Assembly (NCBI GenBank): GCA_012656075.1
Contig: JAAKBF010000200.1
Span: 62,001-126,000 of the forward strand
Origin: Phytophthora hibernalis
Lineage: Eukaryota > Oomycota > Peronosporomycetes > Peronosporales > Peronosporaceae
Reading direction: 5' to 3'
DNA: 64,000 nucleotides
This document shows, piece after piece, positions 21,905 to 32,458 of the stretch (the first letter of the stretch is position 1; each line of letters begins with the position of its first letter). The notes below the pieces were generated by a model. That model saw only the letters and a list, made by a program, of their open reading frames with translations. It was not told the origin of the DNA and ran no database searches. The position numbers were made by a program, and so were the translations under genes.

Positions 21905-22449
21905 TGGGTGGATAGGGGCAGGATCCGGTAGACTCATAGCTCGTGCGTGGCTGTGAGGCCTGTACAGGCAGTACGGTGCGCACGGGCTGTGAGGCCTGTA
22001 CGGCCTGAGAGGGTAGGCGACTTGCGCACTTCGGCTGAAAAAAGGAGAGTGAGGACGAACAAATTCTGTCGGCGAGGGCTCAGCACGACAGCCACTAACT
22101 CGCCGCGTGTCTATTAACTCTATAGTTGGCGTTCTTCTATTGGCAGATAATTTAACCAATAGGATTGAGAACAAGTGGCCGACTCTGCCTTAATAGTGGC
22201 CCCCACCCGGGGATCGGCCTTCATTGTTGAATTTGACGGCTGGAGAGCACATGGCACCCGAGCCAAATTTGTATGAAAAAGAAAAGGGCTGATTTCTCAG
22301 CGTACAGGCCGTTTCAGGCCATTTCCTTGCGCCTATAAACAAGGCTAAAGCCCACGTTGACCATCCCGAATCCCATCCGATCTGATTCGCCTACCCCTTG
22401 TAGTACAGTAACATGCCATCTAAGTCTGTTTAGTGTGTAGAACACATCG
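21905..22449. other. Interval without a gene
   Basis: It holds a short direct repeat (GGCTGTGAGGCCTGTAC at about 21949 and 21987) and AT-rich sequence with CCAAT-type boxes near 22137-22165. No coding signal. Confidence 0.5.
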
Positions 22450-22503
22450 TACCATTTTACGGGTACAGGTCCGATAGGTCCTCTGGTCGGATATTTTATG
22501 GTA
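22450..22503. repeat. 54-bp palindromic dispersed repeat, copy 2
   Basis: Begins TACCATTTTACGG and ends ATTTTATGGTA, with inner GGTCCGATA and GGTCGGATA. Copy 1 is at 8453-8506. It lies directly before the chloride channel pseudogene. Confidence 0.7.
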
Positions 22504-23699
22504 TGGTTGTGCTGGGGTTGAATCAGACTCGCCAGGAAGTTGTGAAAGCCTGTGCATCGATTGAGTCACCGTACGTTGAACTCGCAGCCTCAAGGGTCGT
22601 GGTCGCTGCGAGCGTCCAGTGGACAGCAGTGCTCGACCCGATGGCTGCCGGTTCTGGCATCCCGGAAATTAAAAGCATCATTTCGTACGAGAGTCGTGGG
22701 GACGCCAGTCGCTATCTTCGAGCGCGTACGTTGGTCTCGAAGATTGGTGGGCTAGCTCTTGCTCTTGGCAGCGGCGTCTCTCTCGGTAAGGAAGGTCCGT
22801 TCGTGCACACTTCTTCCATCATCGTACATCGCCTGATGAAGCACGTAAAGTGTTTCCGCCGTGTGTATGCGTATGATAACGATTCATGCGTCGGCACGTA
22901 TACGATGCTGCATGCGCCGTGGGTGTCACCTCTACGTTTCGAGCACCGATCGGCGGGGCATTGTTCGCTATTTAGGTTACGAGCACAGTGTTCATGGTGT
23001 CGGTCAGTAAAACACTGAAGGAATTACCCTTGCACAGTCTCTAACAGGTCGCGTTGTATTCATGCGTCATATAATTACTGGCGCGCTTTCGTGGCATCTA
23101 TGAGCGCCATAATGGCGCGGGAGGCAGCGTACATGGTGCACCAGGACTGGGTCGCGGCATATCACCCGATGTTCCCGACCAATGTCGGTGCAGTCTTACA
23201 CATTCGCCGAGATCCTAGCTTTCGCCATGCTTGCCGTCTTAACTGGACTTCTTGGCGGGCTGTACGCTTCCATCGCGACAGCAAGCAGACTGCGCTGGAG
23301 AGCACGGGCAGCAAACAAGTCTCCGGTGTTGACGTCATGGACGATACTTTTCCCGCTTGCACTGATCCTCTGTTTGCCCATAGACATGACCCGCTTGTCA
23401 TTTTGCGGATATCTTGGGCGACCTGACCAGTACAGATACCAACCTCCCCGATCGATGGCACGCCGATAAATCGTTGTCGGTCTTTATGGTGCAGGGCTCA
23501 TCCGTCTCGTCGTGACAGCGATGTCCCTCTCGATGCCGATTCCCACGGGCGACTTCATCCCGACATTCATTGCAGGTGCCACGTTTGGCATTTTTGGCCA
23601 AGTCCTCCATCCTCAACTGGGATTGTGCCCGGAGGATACGCGCTTGCGGGCGGTGCAGGTTTCGTTGCCTTAACCCCCCGGTACGACGTCAAATCTTAG
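22503..23699 (+). pseudogene. CLC-type voltage-gated chloride channel, broken
   Basis: CLC proteins move chloride, or exchange it for protons, across membranes. The three anion-pathway signatures are readable in order: GSGIPEIKSII, then LGSGVSLGKEGPFVHTSS, then FRAPIGGALFAI, where the expected Glu codon after this motif is a stop (TAG). Further on are the hydrophobic segment FAEILAFAMLAVLTGLLGGL and the late motif MSLSMPIPTGDFIPTF followed by AGATFGIFGQ and PGGYALAGGAGFVA. Frame changes lie near 22920, 23180, 23470 and 23630, and N- and C-terminal (CBS) parts are missing. This appears to be a genome copy of a cellular gene stranded among repeats. Confidence 0.85.
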
Positions 23700-24040
23700 A
23701 TGCACGGACTACTTTTCACATGCTTGATATGAAGCATGTTAAAGAAAGCCTAGACTTGAATTTTGTATTGACGAAAAATAGAACACCATCCGTACCACGG
23801 TGCAAAGTATTATAAACTGCACCGATTATGGTGCATATCAAGCGTCATCAGGGATATCTGAGGGCATCACGCTTGATGTAGAGGATGTGGTTTGGCCCTT
23901 TTACTGGGAGTGACTTTTCTTCGTTGCTAGACGCGTGCAAAACGACTGCGAATGCGAATTTGAGTATTGAACTTGAAAATAAAACGAGGGAAACGCAAGC
24001 ATTACTTCACGATTACTCGCAGGCACCCCTGCTTCTGTTC

Positions 24041-25179
24041 CTACTGAGTATCACCGTCACTTGTCTCCTCTTCATTTACAAAGGCATCCACCTCTCCGTA
24101 AGTGCTAGCGATCTCTTCCTTCTTCTGAGCAGCGACGTCCTCCGTATTCTCAGCAGCGGTGTCCTCTTTATCCTCAGCAACGCTGGCCTCCTTCTCCTCA
24201 GCAGCAACGGCGTCTTCATCACCATCAGTATGGGCATGCTCTTCCTCCTCCTTATTAGCTACGATGTCCGCGTTTCCAACTCCAACAGCAAGGAGGTCAC
24301 TATGTCCTTCAGCGTACTTGTCTTCATTCTCGTCTGCTTCGCCAGAAAGTGTACGATTCTTCACAAGTGGTCTCACCTGGACGCTGCGGTCGCAACGATA
24401 CGTCAGGCGCTCGGTCCCATTGTGCCCAATCCGATGCCAATTGTGAAGCAGGTGGAATTGTTGTTGGGGTAGTGTCCTTGACACCCTGAGCACACAAGTA
24501 CATACTAGCATGATATCAAGTATTATTTCGACGTTAACATGTTGGATGTCAAGCAATATGCACTTGCCGCTCAGAGCATTTGCATCACTTTGGACAGTAA
24601 AACAGTGTCTCTTGGAGATTGTACCTAACTGTCGTGAGAATAGCGTATATCTTGAACAACCGCTGGTGTCGTTTGAGAATTCCATCTACCTCAACTCACT
24701 TGTTGTCCATCTCGAGCTTGTAGTTTCTTTGGGTAGTAGATTTTGTCCGTGTATACTTCATCTGATTTAGCATGTACAGCAACTTCCGCCAGTCCCTCAA
24801 CATTCAGCGCTGCAGCGGGGTCCTTCTCAATCAGTCTTGGCATCTTCGCCAGGAGGTCGTAAAGGCCGATTAGTTTCCTTTCTTCTGGTAGCTTGCAACC
24901 GCGCTATCGCGAGCGGTCATCGTCAGCTGGGATAGTCTGCTGGGCGTCGATCGGCGTTACCTCCTTCTCCTCTTCCTTCTACTCGCTGATGTCATCATCG
25001 TGGTTCCTTGTACTGCTGACATACGTGCCATGCTCGCGTATAAGCCGCTCTTGAACGTCACTCGTCCTCTCCTCTACGCAGCGAAGGAACACCTCGCCCT
25101 CGTGGCATCTCGCGCGACGCGACAGCAAGTTCACTCCACTTGGCGAATTCTGGAATGAACACTGAAGGCTGTCAGCCAC
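24041..25179 (-). pseudogene. Unknown multi-exon gene, broken, with acidic C-terminus
   Basis: The minus strand from 25179 reads in one frame for about 480 bases: exon acceptor TTTAG before 25179, then SLLSRRARCHEGEVF-like text, RKLIGLYDLLAKMPRLI, EKDPAAALNVEGLAEVAV and KIYYPKKLQARDGQQ. Two in-frame TAG stops (about 24980 and 24904) interrupt it. A GTGAGT donor follows at about 24693. Further down, a frame from about 24350 to 24041 encodes an acidic repeat (EEEEHAHTDGDEDAVAAEE and similar). I do not recognise the family. The exon structure argues for a cellular gene, and the stops argue that it is dead. Confidence 0.4.
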
Positions 25180-25253
25180 CTAAACATAGGAAAGCTGTGT
25201 ATTGGCATGACAGGGAGTGGATACATTGACCTTTCTTTCGACGGAAGATCTCT

Positions 25254-26818
25254 TTGAGTATGGAAGACTCAGGGAGCAGGCTGCCGTCCCGGCAGGACTT
25301 TCCTCATATCACGGACGCCCACTGGGCCACTCTTGAGAAGATGGTCAGCCTCCTGGGCGAAGCAGCATTCGCTGGATTCCCCAACCTACCTGCGGAGCAG
25401 CAAAGGGCGCGCGTGGAACGCTTCGACAAGTACGAGTCGTCGCTGATTGCTCACGTGAGCGCCACCGCGCAGGAGGCTGCTCGCACGACCATGCGAGCTG
25501 AGATGCAGAGTGCGGCGCAGTCGAACTCCTCGGGGTCTGCTCCGTTCGCCTCGCGACAAGGAGCTACGAAGCCCGTCAAGATGTCGGTTCCGACGTTTGA
25601 TGGCAAAGAGTCCGACAGCCTTGTCATCTGGATTCGCGAGATCGAGATAGCGCTCAGCGCTGGGTAGATCTACAAGTCAAGGGCTCAGGTCGCTTTCGCG
25701 CTGTCTAACCTGGAAGGTCGGGATCGTGCTTGGGCGATGGCTCGAGAGACTTCGTCTCCGGGGTATTTCAGCTCGTGGGCGTTCATGGAACAAGAGCTGC
25801 GCACGACGTTCCTTCTGGCCAATGTGGCCTACCGTTATCGGTCGCTATTCTTGCGGTGCAATCAAGGAAGCGCACGCTCCAAGACTACGTCATGGAACTG
25901 CAGATGCTCGAGGCCGCCATGGCTGGCGCTCCCCTCTCTGAGGACGCCAAGGTGACGGTCTTCATGGACGGTGTCCGCCCGGGCGAGGTTCGCACTGAAC
26001 TCTTCCGCCGTCAGCCGAAGACGTTCAACGAGGAAGTACACATCTGGAAGACCATTGTGTGCGCTCGGCGCAGGGCTGTGCGGGTCGCACGGAGGCTACG
26101 GAAGGTCCCACTCCCATGGAGATCTCGTCTGCCGAGTCGGAACGTCCCCAGTGGACCCAACGTGCGAGTGGTCGCTGCTTTGGTTGTAACCAACTTGTTC
26201 ATTTCTGTCGGAACTGTCCGACGAACCCGTGGAAGACAGGTCGTGGCAAGGCCACCCCGTCCCTCAACATGATCGATTCTACGGGGTCGGAAAACGGCGA
26301 CTACCAGTAGGCGCGGGACGCCCTGCTGGGAGACTTCGCTCCTCTTCGAGGACGGTGATTCCGCCACCTCCACCTCCGAAGGAGCAAGTGGCAGGGACGA
26401 CACTGTTGTGTCTTTCCGTGGCCGCCGCGCGGTCTAACCTCGTGGTCGTCACCGCCAGCGTTAAAGGGTATGAAGAACCGTTGACCATCCTGATCGATTC
26501 GGGTGCGTCCTACAATTTCGCGACGAAAGCCAGTGTGGCCAGGAACAGTGCATTATATGCTAGCCTCTAAGCATAATACAAGTGTATCTGTTCACCTGAC
26601 GACTGGATCCATCGTGTCTACACGCAAGGTTCTTATATCTTTAAACGTCAAGTTTGACGACATCAACTCGGTCGAACCGTTCATTGTCCTGGACATGGAT
26701 GATCGGTACGATCTTATCCTCGGCATGCCCTGGATTGCTAAGCATGAGCCGTGGATAGATTTGAAAAGTCGCACGATTGGTGCTAGTCACAAGCCCCTCG
26801 TGGACAGAGCCCTGGTGG
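25254..26818 (+). pseudogene. Gypsy-2 gag and aspartic protease
   Basis: Gag starts at about 25258 (MEDSGSRLPSRQDFP) and includes the capsid-like region (VPTFDGKESDSLVIWIREI). A CAG-to-TAG type stop interrupts it at 25665. Reading on gives LSNLEGRDRAWAMARE, a frame change near 25865, then TLQDYVMELQMLEAAMAG. In another frame PMEISSAES is followed by a CX2CX4HX4C knuckle, CFGCNQLVHFCRNC. The protease has the active-site LIDSGASYNF and, after a further frame change, RYDLILGMPWIAKHEPWI. Gag packages RNA and the protease matures the polyprotein. The multiple lesions make this copy inactive. Confidence 0.85.
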
Positions 26819-27084
26819 GGCATGCCCCTCCTCTTCCCGAGACAGGTTTGTGCACGAGCATCGTGTGCCACGCGGCGAACGGCACTTCGCAGGTACTTCG
26901 GAAGTTCTTGAACTGCCTTCGGCTTTGCCGACCGCGTGCCCTACCTCTTCGAGAGCTCATGAGCCTTCGGTGGGTGTGGGAGAATGGAAGGGGTCCCGTG
27001 TGTTGCTCATGATGAGACTCATGGTACTCTCGAGACCAAGAACGTCGTTCTATCCCCGGGGCAGATGACGTCCAAGGCGCCGGA

Positions 27085-27290
27085 GCTAAGGCTCGTGCAA
27101 TCAAGAGTGGTCGAACAGGGTCTCCCACTACGCAAAGCGTTGGAGCTGAGGCAGCCCACGCAGGACAAGTCGCTAGAGTCGGTGCTCGTGCAGACAAGTG
27201 TGGTCGAGTAGGGGCTCCCATTACGCAACGCGTACGAGCTGAGGCAGACCACGCAGGAAAGACGCTGGAGCTGGGTCTCGCACACAGGAG
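27085..27290 (+). repeat. About 105-bp tandem repeat at the pol deletion of gypsy-2
   Basis: Two diverged units share GTGGTCGA-TAGGG-CTCCCA-TACGCAA-GCGT, GAGCTGAGGCAG-CCACGCAGGA and similar blocks. They occupy the position where RT and RNase H would be expected. Confidence 0.7.
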
Positions 27291-28805
27291 CTCTTTGTCG
27301 ATAATGTCTTTCGACAACATGGCCTCCCGGAGGCGTTCGTATGCGATCGGGATCACCGCTTCTTGTCACACTTCTGGACACACTTGTTCCGCCTTATCGG
27401 TACGAGACTGGATATGTCCACGGCGGATCATCCGCAGACGGACGGTCAAACCGATCGGGTGAACCGCGTGTTGGAAGACGTGCTGCGCAGCGTCTGTGCC
27501 GAAGAACCCACGAAGTGGAGCACGTTGCTGCCTCAAGTGGAGTTTGCACTCAACAATGCGGTGCATGCATCGACGGGTTTCACCCCATTCTACGTTAACG
27601 GGCTGCGGAACCCGCGTACGCCGTTGTCGTTGCCTCCGGCTTCAAATTTGGGTGAGGGAGAGGCTGTCGCCGAGGATCCCCGTGGCCTCAAAGGTCTTCG
27701 CTCGTCCGTCAAACGGAACCTGCTCACGTTCATTGAGATAGGAGAGGCGGTAAGACAGCGCGTCCGAGATGCTATGGCGGTGGCACAAGACACACAGAAA
27801 GAAAACAGTGGTCGCCAGGGGCGTAAGAACACACAGGTGTTTGTATTAGGGGACCAGGTCCTCTTAAACGCGAAGAATCTTCCTATGCAGGCGGTCACCG
27901 CTGTGGGCAGCACGAAGCTCCGTCATCGGTTTGTGGGGCCGTTCACGGTCATTAGGTCCACGGCAACGCGTACACGTTGGACTTGCCGTCGGCTATGGCC
28001 ACGCACCCGACGTTCTATGTGGGCTTGCTCAAGCCGTACCGCCCGGCGGAGGTGGCTGCTGAGGCGGGTGACTCGTCGAGTCCGACGAACTCGAGTACTG
28101 CCGAACGGCATTCGCCATCATCTGCATCACGTCGGCCTGAGTCAGAGCTGGAGCCGACGGCGGTGCCACCACGGCCGCAGGGGCACGGTTCTCCAACTCC
28201 GCCACGCGGCTGTAGAGCTGGCGAATCCAACCGAGATACTCTTCGAGAGCGGAGTGATCATTCCGAAGCGCCTGTTGGGCCTCCGCGTTACTGCGGTCCA
28301 GCTGAGACAGACCCCGGTTCAGCTGGACGAACTGATCTTGCAGATCACGCGTTACACGCCCGAGACGATCCAGGTCCTGATGGACGTTCCGATCAGAGGC
28401 CATCGCCGCTTTGACGCTCTGCACGCGTCCGCGCAGGGACGCAAGGTTCACCCGCTGCGCCTCCAGGAGCCGCTGGCAGCTCTCAACCGTGTCCAAAGAG
28501 ACCTACGAGTTGACGGGACGTCAGTCGCAGAGGCGTACGACGCCATCGAGCGATGCGGAGCATCATGGTCGGTCGACGCGTCCGTTTCGTCCCCGCCCCC
28601 ATTGATCGGAAACGAGGGCGCTCTCTACTTCCACGTTGAGAAGCTACTGAAGCGCCGCGGGCGTATCGGCCACTACGAGTATCTGGTGAAGTGGCGCGGC
28701 TATCCCGAGGCTCAGGGCACATGGGAGTCCGGTAGCCGCCTCTCGAAAGACTGCGCCGATGTTGTGGACGCTTACGAGCGCTCCCACGGAGCCAGTCGGC
28801 GCTAA
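27290..28805 (+). pseudogene. Gypsy-2 integrase with chromodomain
   Basis: The integrase core starts mid-domain: VCDRDHRFLSHFWTHLF (second D) and HPQTDGQTDRVNRVLED, where the usual Glu of the third catalytic position reads D. The N-terminal zinc site and first Asp are lost with the RT. The C-terminal GPFTVI motif at about 27950 is followed by a frame change into TLDLPSAMATHPTFYVGLLKP-like text. The chromodomain reads LYFHVEKLLKRRGRIGHYEY with VKWRGYPEAQGTWE, up to the stop after 28802. Chromodomains steer integration to marked chromatin. Between the two parts lie about 500 bases that also encode a convincing antisense coiled coil. Confidence 0.8.
28029..28496 (-). CDS. Antisense coiled-coil open frame inside gypsy-2
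   Basis: A complete open frame of 155 codons on the strand opposite integrase. MDTVESCQRLLEAQRVNLAS starts a continuous coiled coil (DLQDQFVQLNRGLSQLDR, LRNDHSALEEYLGWIRQL). It continues with ALTQADVMQMMANAVRQ and a proline/serine tail. It looks more protein-like than the overlapping plus-strand text. It is comparable in type, not in sequence, to the antisense genes of gypsy-1 and gypsy-3. It may be part of such a gene or an inserted gag fragment of another element. Confidence 0.45.
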   Translation of the reverse strand: MDTVESCQRLLEAQRVNLASLRGRVQSVKAAMASDRNVHQDLDRLGRVTRDLQDQFVQLNRGLSQLDRSNAEAQQALRNDHSALEEYLGWIRQLYSRVAELENRAPAAVVAPPSAPALTQADVMQMMANAVRQYSSSSDSTSHPPQQPPPPGGTA

Positions 28806-28809
28806 CCGG

Positions 28810-29180
28810 TCGGAGAACACTTCGAGGTTCTATCGGCTGGGACTGCCATGACTTCTCTATCTTCTGCACCACCTCCTCGAGGATCACCCCCGGCGCGGGC
28901 ATATTGCGGTCGAAGTGCCGCTTGTGCCACTGGTCGTCGACAATCATCTTCGCCATGCGATAGCGAAGACGCTGCTGGGCCAGCCAATCGATTCAATAAG
29001 GCGAGGCCAAGTACTCGGGCAGGGGTACCCCATGTGATGGAGCCACGCCCTGAAGTCGATCTCGTTGGACTGTCGGGCCAGGCCTGTGTCGGCGAGCAGC
29101 ACGACCGGACACCCGTCGTAGTGAGAGACGGTCTGGCCAGGCGCGCGACTCAGTCGCAAGTACCCGCGGTACTCAGGGAC
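28810..29180 (-). pseudogene. Antisense coding remnant downstream of the gypsy-2 chromodomain
   Basis: The minus strand from 29180 reads PEYRGYLRLSRAPGQTVSHY, then CPVVLLADTGLARQSNEIDF, then AWLHHMGYPCPSTWPRLIES. After a one-base shift at about 28975 it continues RMAKMIVDDQWHKRHFDRN and GVILEEVVQKIEKSWQ. It is clearly protein-like but the family is unknown. It lies where gypsy-3 carries the downstream end of its antisense gene, so it is probably the equivalent. DIRS-B begins at its upstream edge. Confidence 0.45.
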
Positions 29181-29185
29181 ATGGT

Positions 29186-30933
29186 GTGATTGCCTTTGGG
29201 CAAGACCACATGCGGAAGCTCACGTCAAGGCTCCGGATCTTCGTTGCGAAGAACAAGTCCGCCACACCTGCTCGGGTCCGACTCACCCTCCTGTACGTGA
29301 ATAAGTTCGTCGGATCTGCTCTAGGCTTCATGCAGCTTGATGATCCGCAGTGGTGGTGTGGATTCAGCGAGGCATCGCGGTCGATCGATTACCAGTCTCC
29401 GGTGTGGACTATGGCACTGGTAGGTGCGCTCTCTCAATCCAAGCGCGTAGAAGGGGAAGACGTGGGTACAGTTCGCAAGCGGGAGAATGGGAGCAGAGAC
29501 ACTGCTCGGTGTCCTGCAATCCGTGATGCCATGCGCCGCCTGATTCTGATCAACCGTCGAGGTCAAGAGCCTTGTCTGCTAAACATGGCGGCCCTACCGT
29601 GCTCGGGCGGAAACCGCGATCGTTGCGGCAACTCCCGCCGCCTGCACAACTGGCCGGAGCGTCTCCCAGCCCGACTCCTGGATTGGGTTGAGCGCACGTA
29701 CGGAAGACGCGGGTCGCACGACGAAGACCGGCGCTGATGGTATCGTAAGGATGGCAGCTCGACATCACCACGGTACGAGACGCAGATAACGCAGAGTAAT
29801 ACACCAAGCACAGCTGAGAATCTGCATAAGAGCAACGATCTTATGGCGCAGAGGCCGGCGCCTGCAAGGCGCGGGGAGGCGGATAGGGTGGGATCGAAAC
29901 GACGCGGGAGCTAAACAATTCCGCGAGGCCGTCTATTTTGCGTTTGGTCCGACCCCGCCGGTCGCTCTGATACCAACTTGTCGATACCATTGGCAACGCC
30001 TCTTCGGCACCAGTGCTATTCTCGCGAGAACTTCGACCTTACGGTCCGGGTCGGCCATACAGCCACCCTCGGCTATACAGCCTCCTTTGACTATACAGTC
30101 CTGATTGACCATACAGTCTCCCACAGCTATACAGCAGGTACCGGTCATACAGCCGATACCACTATCCTCTTCGTCGCATGCCACGTTAGCCCCGCCAACT
30201 TTGCGAACGGCTGCACCAACGTTACGACCAGCTGCCCCTCGGGTAGAAAAGCGGCCTCCACAAGTTCCACCACAACGAGGCTATCGCTTGTGGCTAAACC
30301 TTCTGAAGCTGAACTACCTCCCGTGCACCAGGTCAAGCGGCGCGGGGCAAGAACGGTTGATGCGAACGCCTATATCACACCATGCAAAGATCTCTTCCGC
30401 CCCGTTATCAACTCGAAGACAGCCGCAGCAATGCAGAAGAATATGCTAGCACGAGATGCGACCAATTGCGAGTGAACCGTAGGGCCACGCTGGTTCAGAC
30501 TTTGTCGACAGTTGGTGTCGCGCTACCCCGGACAATTACCCGCTGTCTCGACCGGGACTAGACGGCCCCGAATTTCTTCTAGACACCCCACTACAGAAGG
30601 CGCTATCCGAGTACGCGCGTCGGTCCGGCGCATCGTTAGCAGCTTTTGTTGAGTTGGTGCGAGGACAGACTGCGACCGACTACCGTCCGAACAAGAATCT
30701 GGTTCCGGCGGTGCTTAACAAGGTCTGCAAAGGGTACGAGCACTTGGAAGCTCTCCAGAAGATTGTTCAAGAAGGTGTAGAAGTGCGATTAAGCAAGTCA
30801 CCACCACGACAGTCTCAACGACCTCCCAACCACGGGTCGGCGAGGGATCGGCTCAACGTTCTTCGAAAGAATATTCGCAAGGAGCAGGATGCCGGGCGGT
30901 GTCTGGTGCTCGACCAGAGCCTCCTCAAGCAAT
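29186..30933 (+). pseudogene. DIRS-B gag-like region
   Basis: First block: LRIFVAKNKSATPARVRLTL, NKFVGSALGFMQLDDPQWW and SPVWTMALVGALSQS, homologous to the DIRS-C block at 37420-37650. A decayed AIQP-type repeat follows at 30050-30170. The C-terminal block (from about 30570) reads EFLLDTPLQKALSEYARRSG, VRGQTATDYRPNKNLVPAVL and HGSARDRLNVLRKNIRKEQ. The frame runs without a break into RT except for a TGA at 30932-30934, where DIRS-C has TGG (Trp). Gag and RT therefore appear to have been one polyprotein. Confidence 0.75.
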
Positions 30934-32458
30934 GACCCGAGATTATCATAAGCCCCGTCGGTATAGTCGACAATGGCAGTGAGGACCCTAGTGTTTCGGG
31001 TCGTACAATCCACGATCTCTCGTTTCCTGAAGGTGTCTCCATCAATGATTGCACAGATCAGCAAAGTATCATCAATCCCGAGTTCAATCACTGCGACGCA
31101 GTTGCTACCGAGATTCTGAAGTCGAAGCGCAAACATCCCGGCGAGTCGATCTGTGTGAAGGCCGGTGACGTTGCGTCTGCTTTTAGCAACATCAGCATCC
31201 ACAGCAACAGCGTGTATCTCGTCGCCGGACACGTTGAGGAGGACGACATTATCGTGATCGAGTTATCCGCCACATTCGGCAGGACGGGGTCTCCAGGGTT
31301 TTACGAAATTGCCGGTGGGGCCATCGCCAACTTGCACGAGTCACACACGAATGACTGGTTTCCGGAAGGTTTCTTCAATTACCACTGGGTTGACGACCAT
31401 ATCAACGTGTCTGCAGACATTGGTACGTCGTGTAGCGACGCGGAACGATCTCTTCAGTTTGCCATGGTAGCCGTGCTGGGTGCGGACGCTATCTACGTCA
31501 AGAAGTTCACTGCATGGAGTACCAAGCAGCGCGTCCCGGCCTCGAGTTCGACACCGTCGCAGAAACAGTGTCGATGCGGGCTGAAAAGGTCACTAAAGCA
31601 CGACAAATCGTGGCGGATGCCTACTGTGCTGCGTCCCTTTCGCGGCAGTCATATCGGTCATTGATGGGTAGTCTTCGGCATGTGGCAACCTTTATTCGTG
31701 CAGCACGACCGTTTCTGCAGCGCCTACGGCAGCGCGAGAGCTTCATGCACCGGTTTCAGCATGTTTTAATCACGCCAGACATGCGACAGGATCTGCTGTG
31801 GTGGTGGCAGGTGCTACACACCCCACACCTGAACGGGGTATCACTGGAGTACTTCAACTTGCTCCCGGCACCGGACATTGTGGTCGAGATGGATGCGTTC
31901 GATCACGGTCTCTGTGCGTCGGACATTTCTTCCGCAAAGGCTCTGACGTATCAATTTTCGGACAGCGAGCGCGAATTGATTGACAAATTCAAGTGTGGTG
32001 TGTCGAACGGGTTCGACATCAACTTCCGCGAGTTGATGTCGTGTGCATTTGCCGCTCATGCGTGGGGATCACGGTGGGGTTTTGGTGCTACTCGCAATGG
32101 ACGCCCGCGTCACGTTCAGTTCCATATCGACAATACTTCTGCGGTGGCGTGGCAAAACAAACTCGCATCGCGAAATCCGCGCGCCCAAGTCCTATTCCGG
32201 TTGCTATGCTGGTGGGAAACGGTTTTCCAGCTACGATTCTCCGCAGTACACGTGGCTGGTGTCAACAACGATCGTGCAGACGCCGGGTCCCGCATCACCA
32301 CTAACGCCTCGTATGCGATCAATTTTTCGTCACTAACTTTTGGCTGGTCGCAGGAATTACCATCGGTCGATGTCCAGGGTCTGACGGATATCTGGCAACG
32401 TATCTCCGCGCTCACTTCGTTGCCGACTCCACGTTCGAACAGTACAGTCGATCGTTAA
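30934..32458 (+). pseudogene. DIRS-B reverse transcriptase and RNase H
   Basis: RT follows directly after the TGA: PEIIISPVGIVDNGSEDPS, IHDLSFPEGVSIND, AGDVASAFSNISIH, FGRTGSPGFYEIAGG and the catalytic NYHWVDDHINVSADIG. A frame change at about 31530 leads into the RNase H frame: LMGSLRHVATFIRAARPF, VVEMDAFDHGLCASD (D), NGFDINFRELMSCAFA (E), HIDNTSAVAWQNK (D) and GVNNDRADAGSR (D). All catalytic residues persist. The enzyme would copy the element RNA into DNA. Confidence 0.85.

Larger units (their letters stand above)
25254..28805 (+). mobile_element. Gypsy-2: Ty3/gypsy element lacking RT and RNase H
   Basis: The plus-strand order is gag, zinc knuckle, protease, a short tandem repeat where RT and RNase H should be, then integrase and chromodomain. 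No LTRs were found at either side. The left end abuts the unknown pseudogene. The right end passes into antisense sequence and then DIRS-B at about 29186. Confidence 0.8.

Noticed and set aside
23885..24472. Apparent multi-pass membrane protein on the plus strand
   Set aside because: The Leu/Ser-rich text is the complement of an acidic Glu/Asp/Ala repeat on the minus strand, which has neighbouring exons and is the likelier coding strand.
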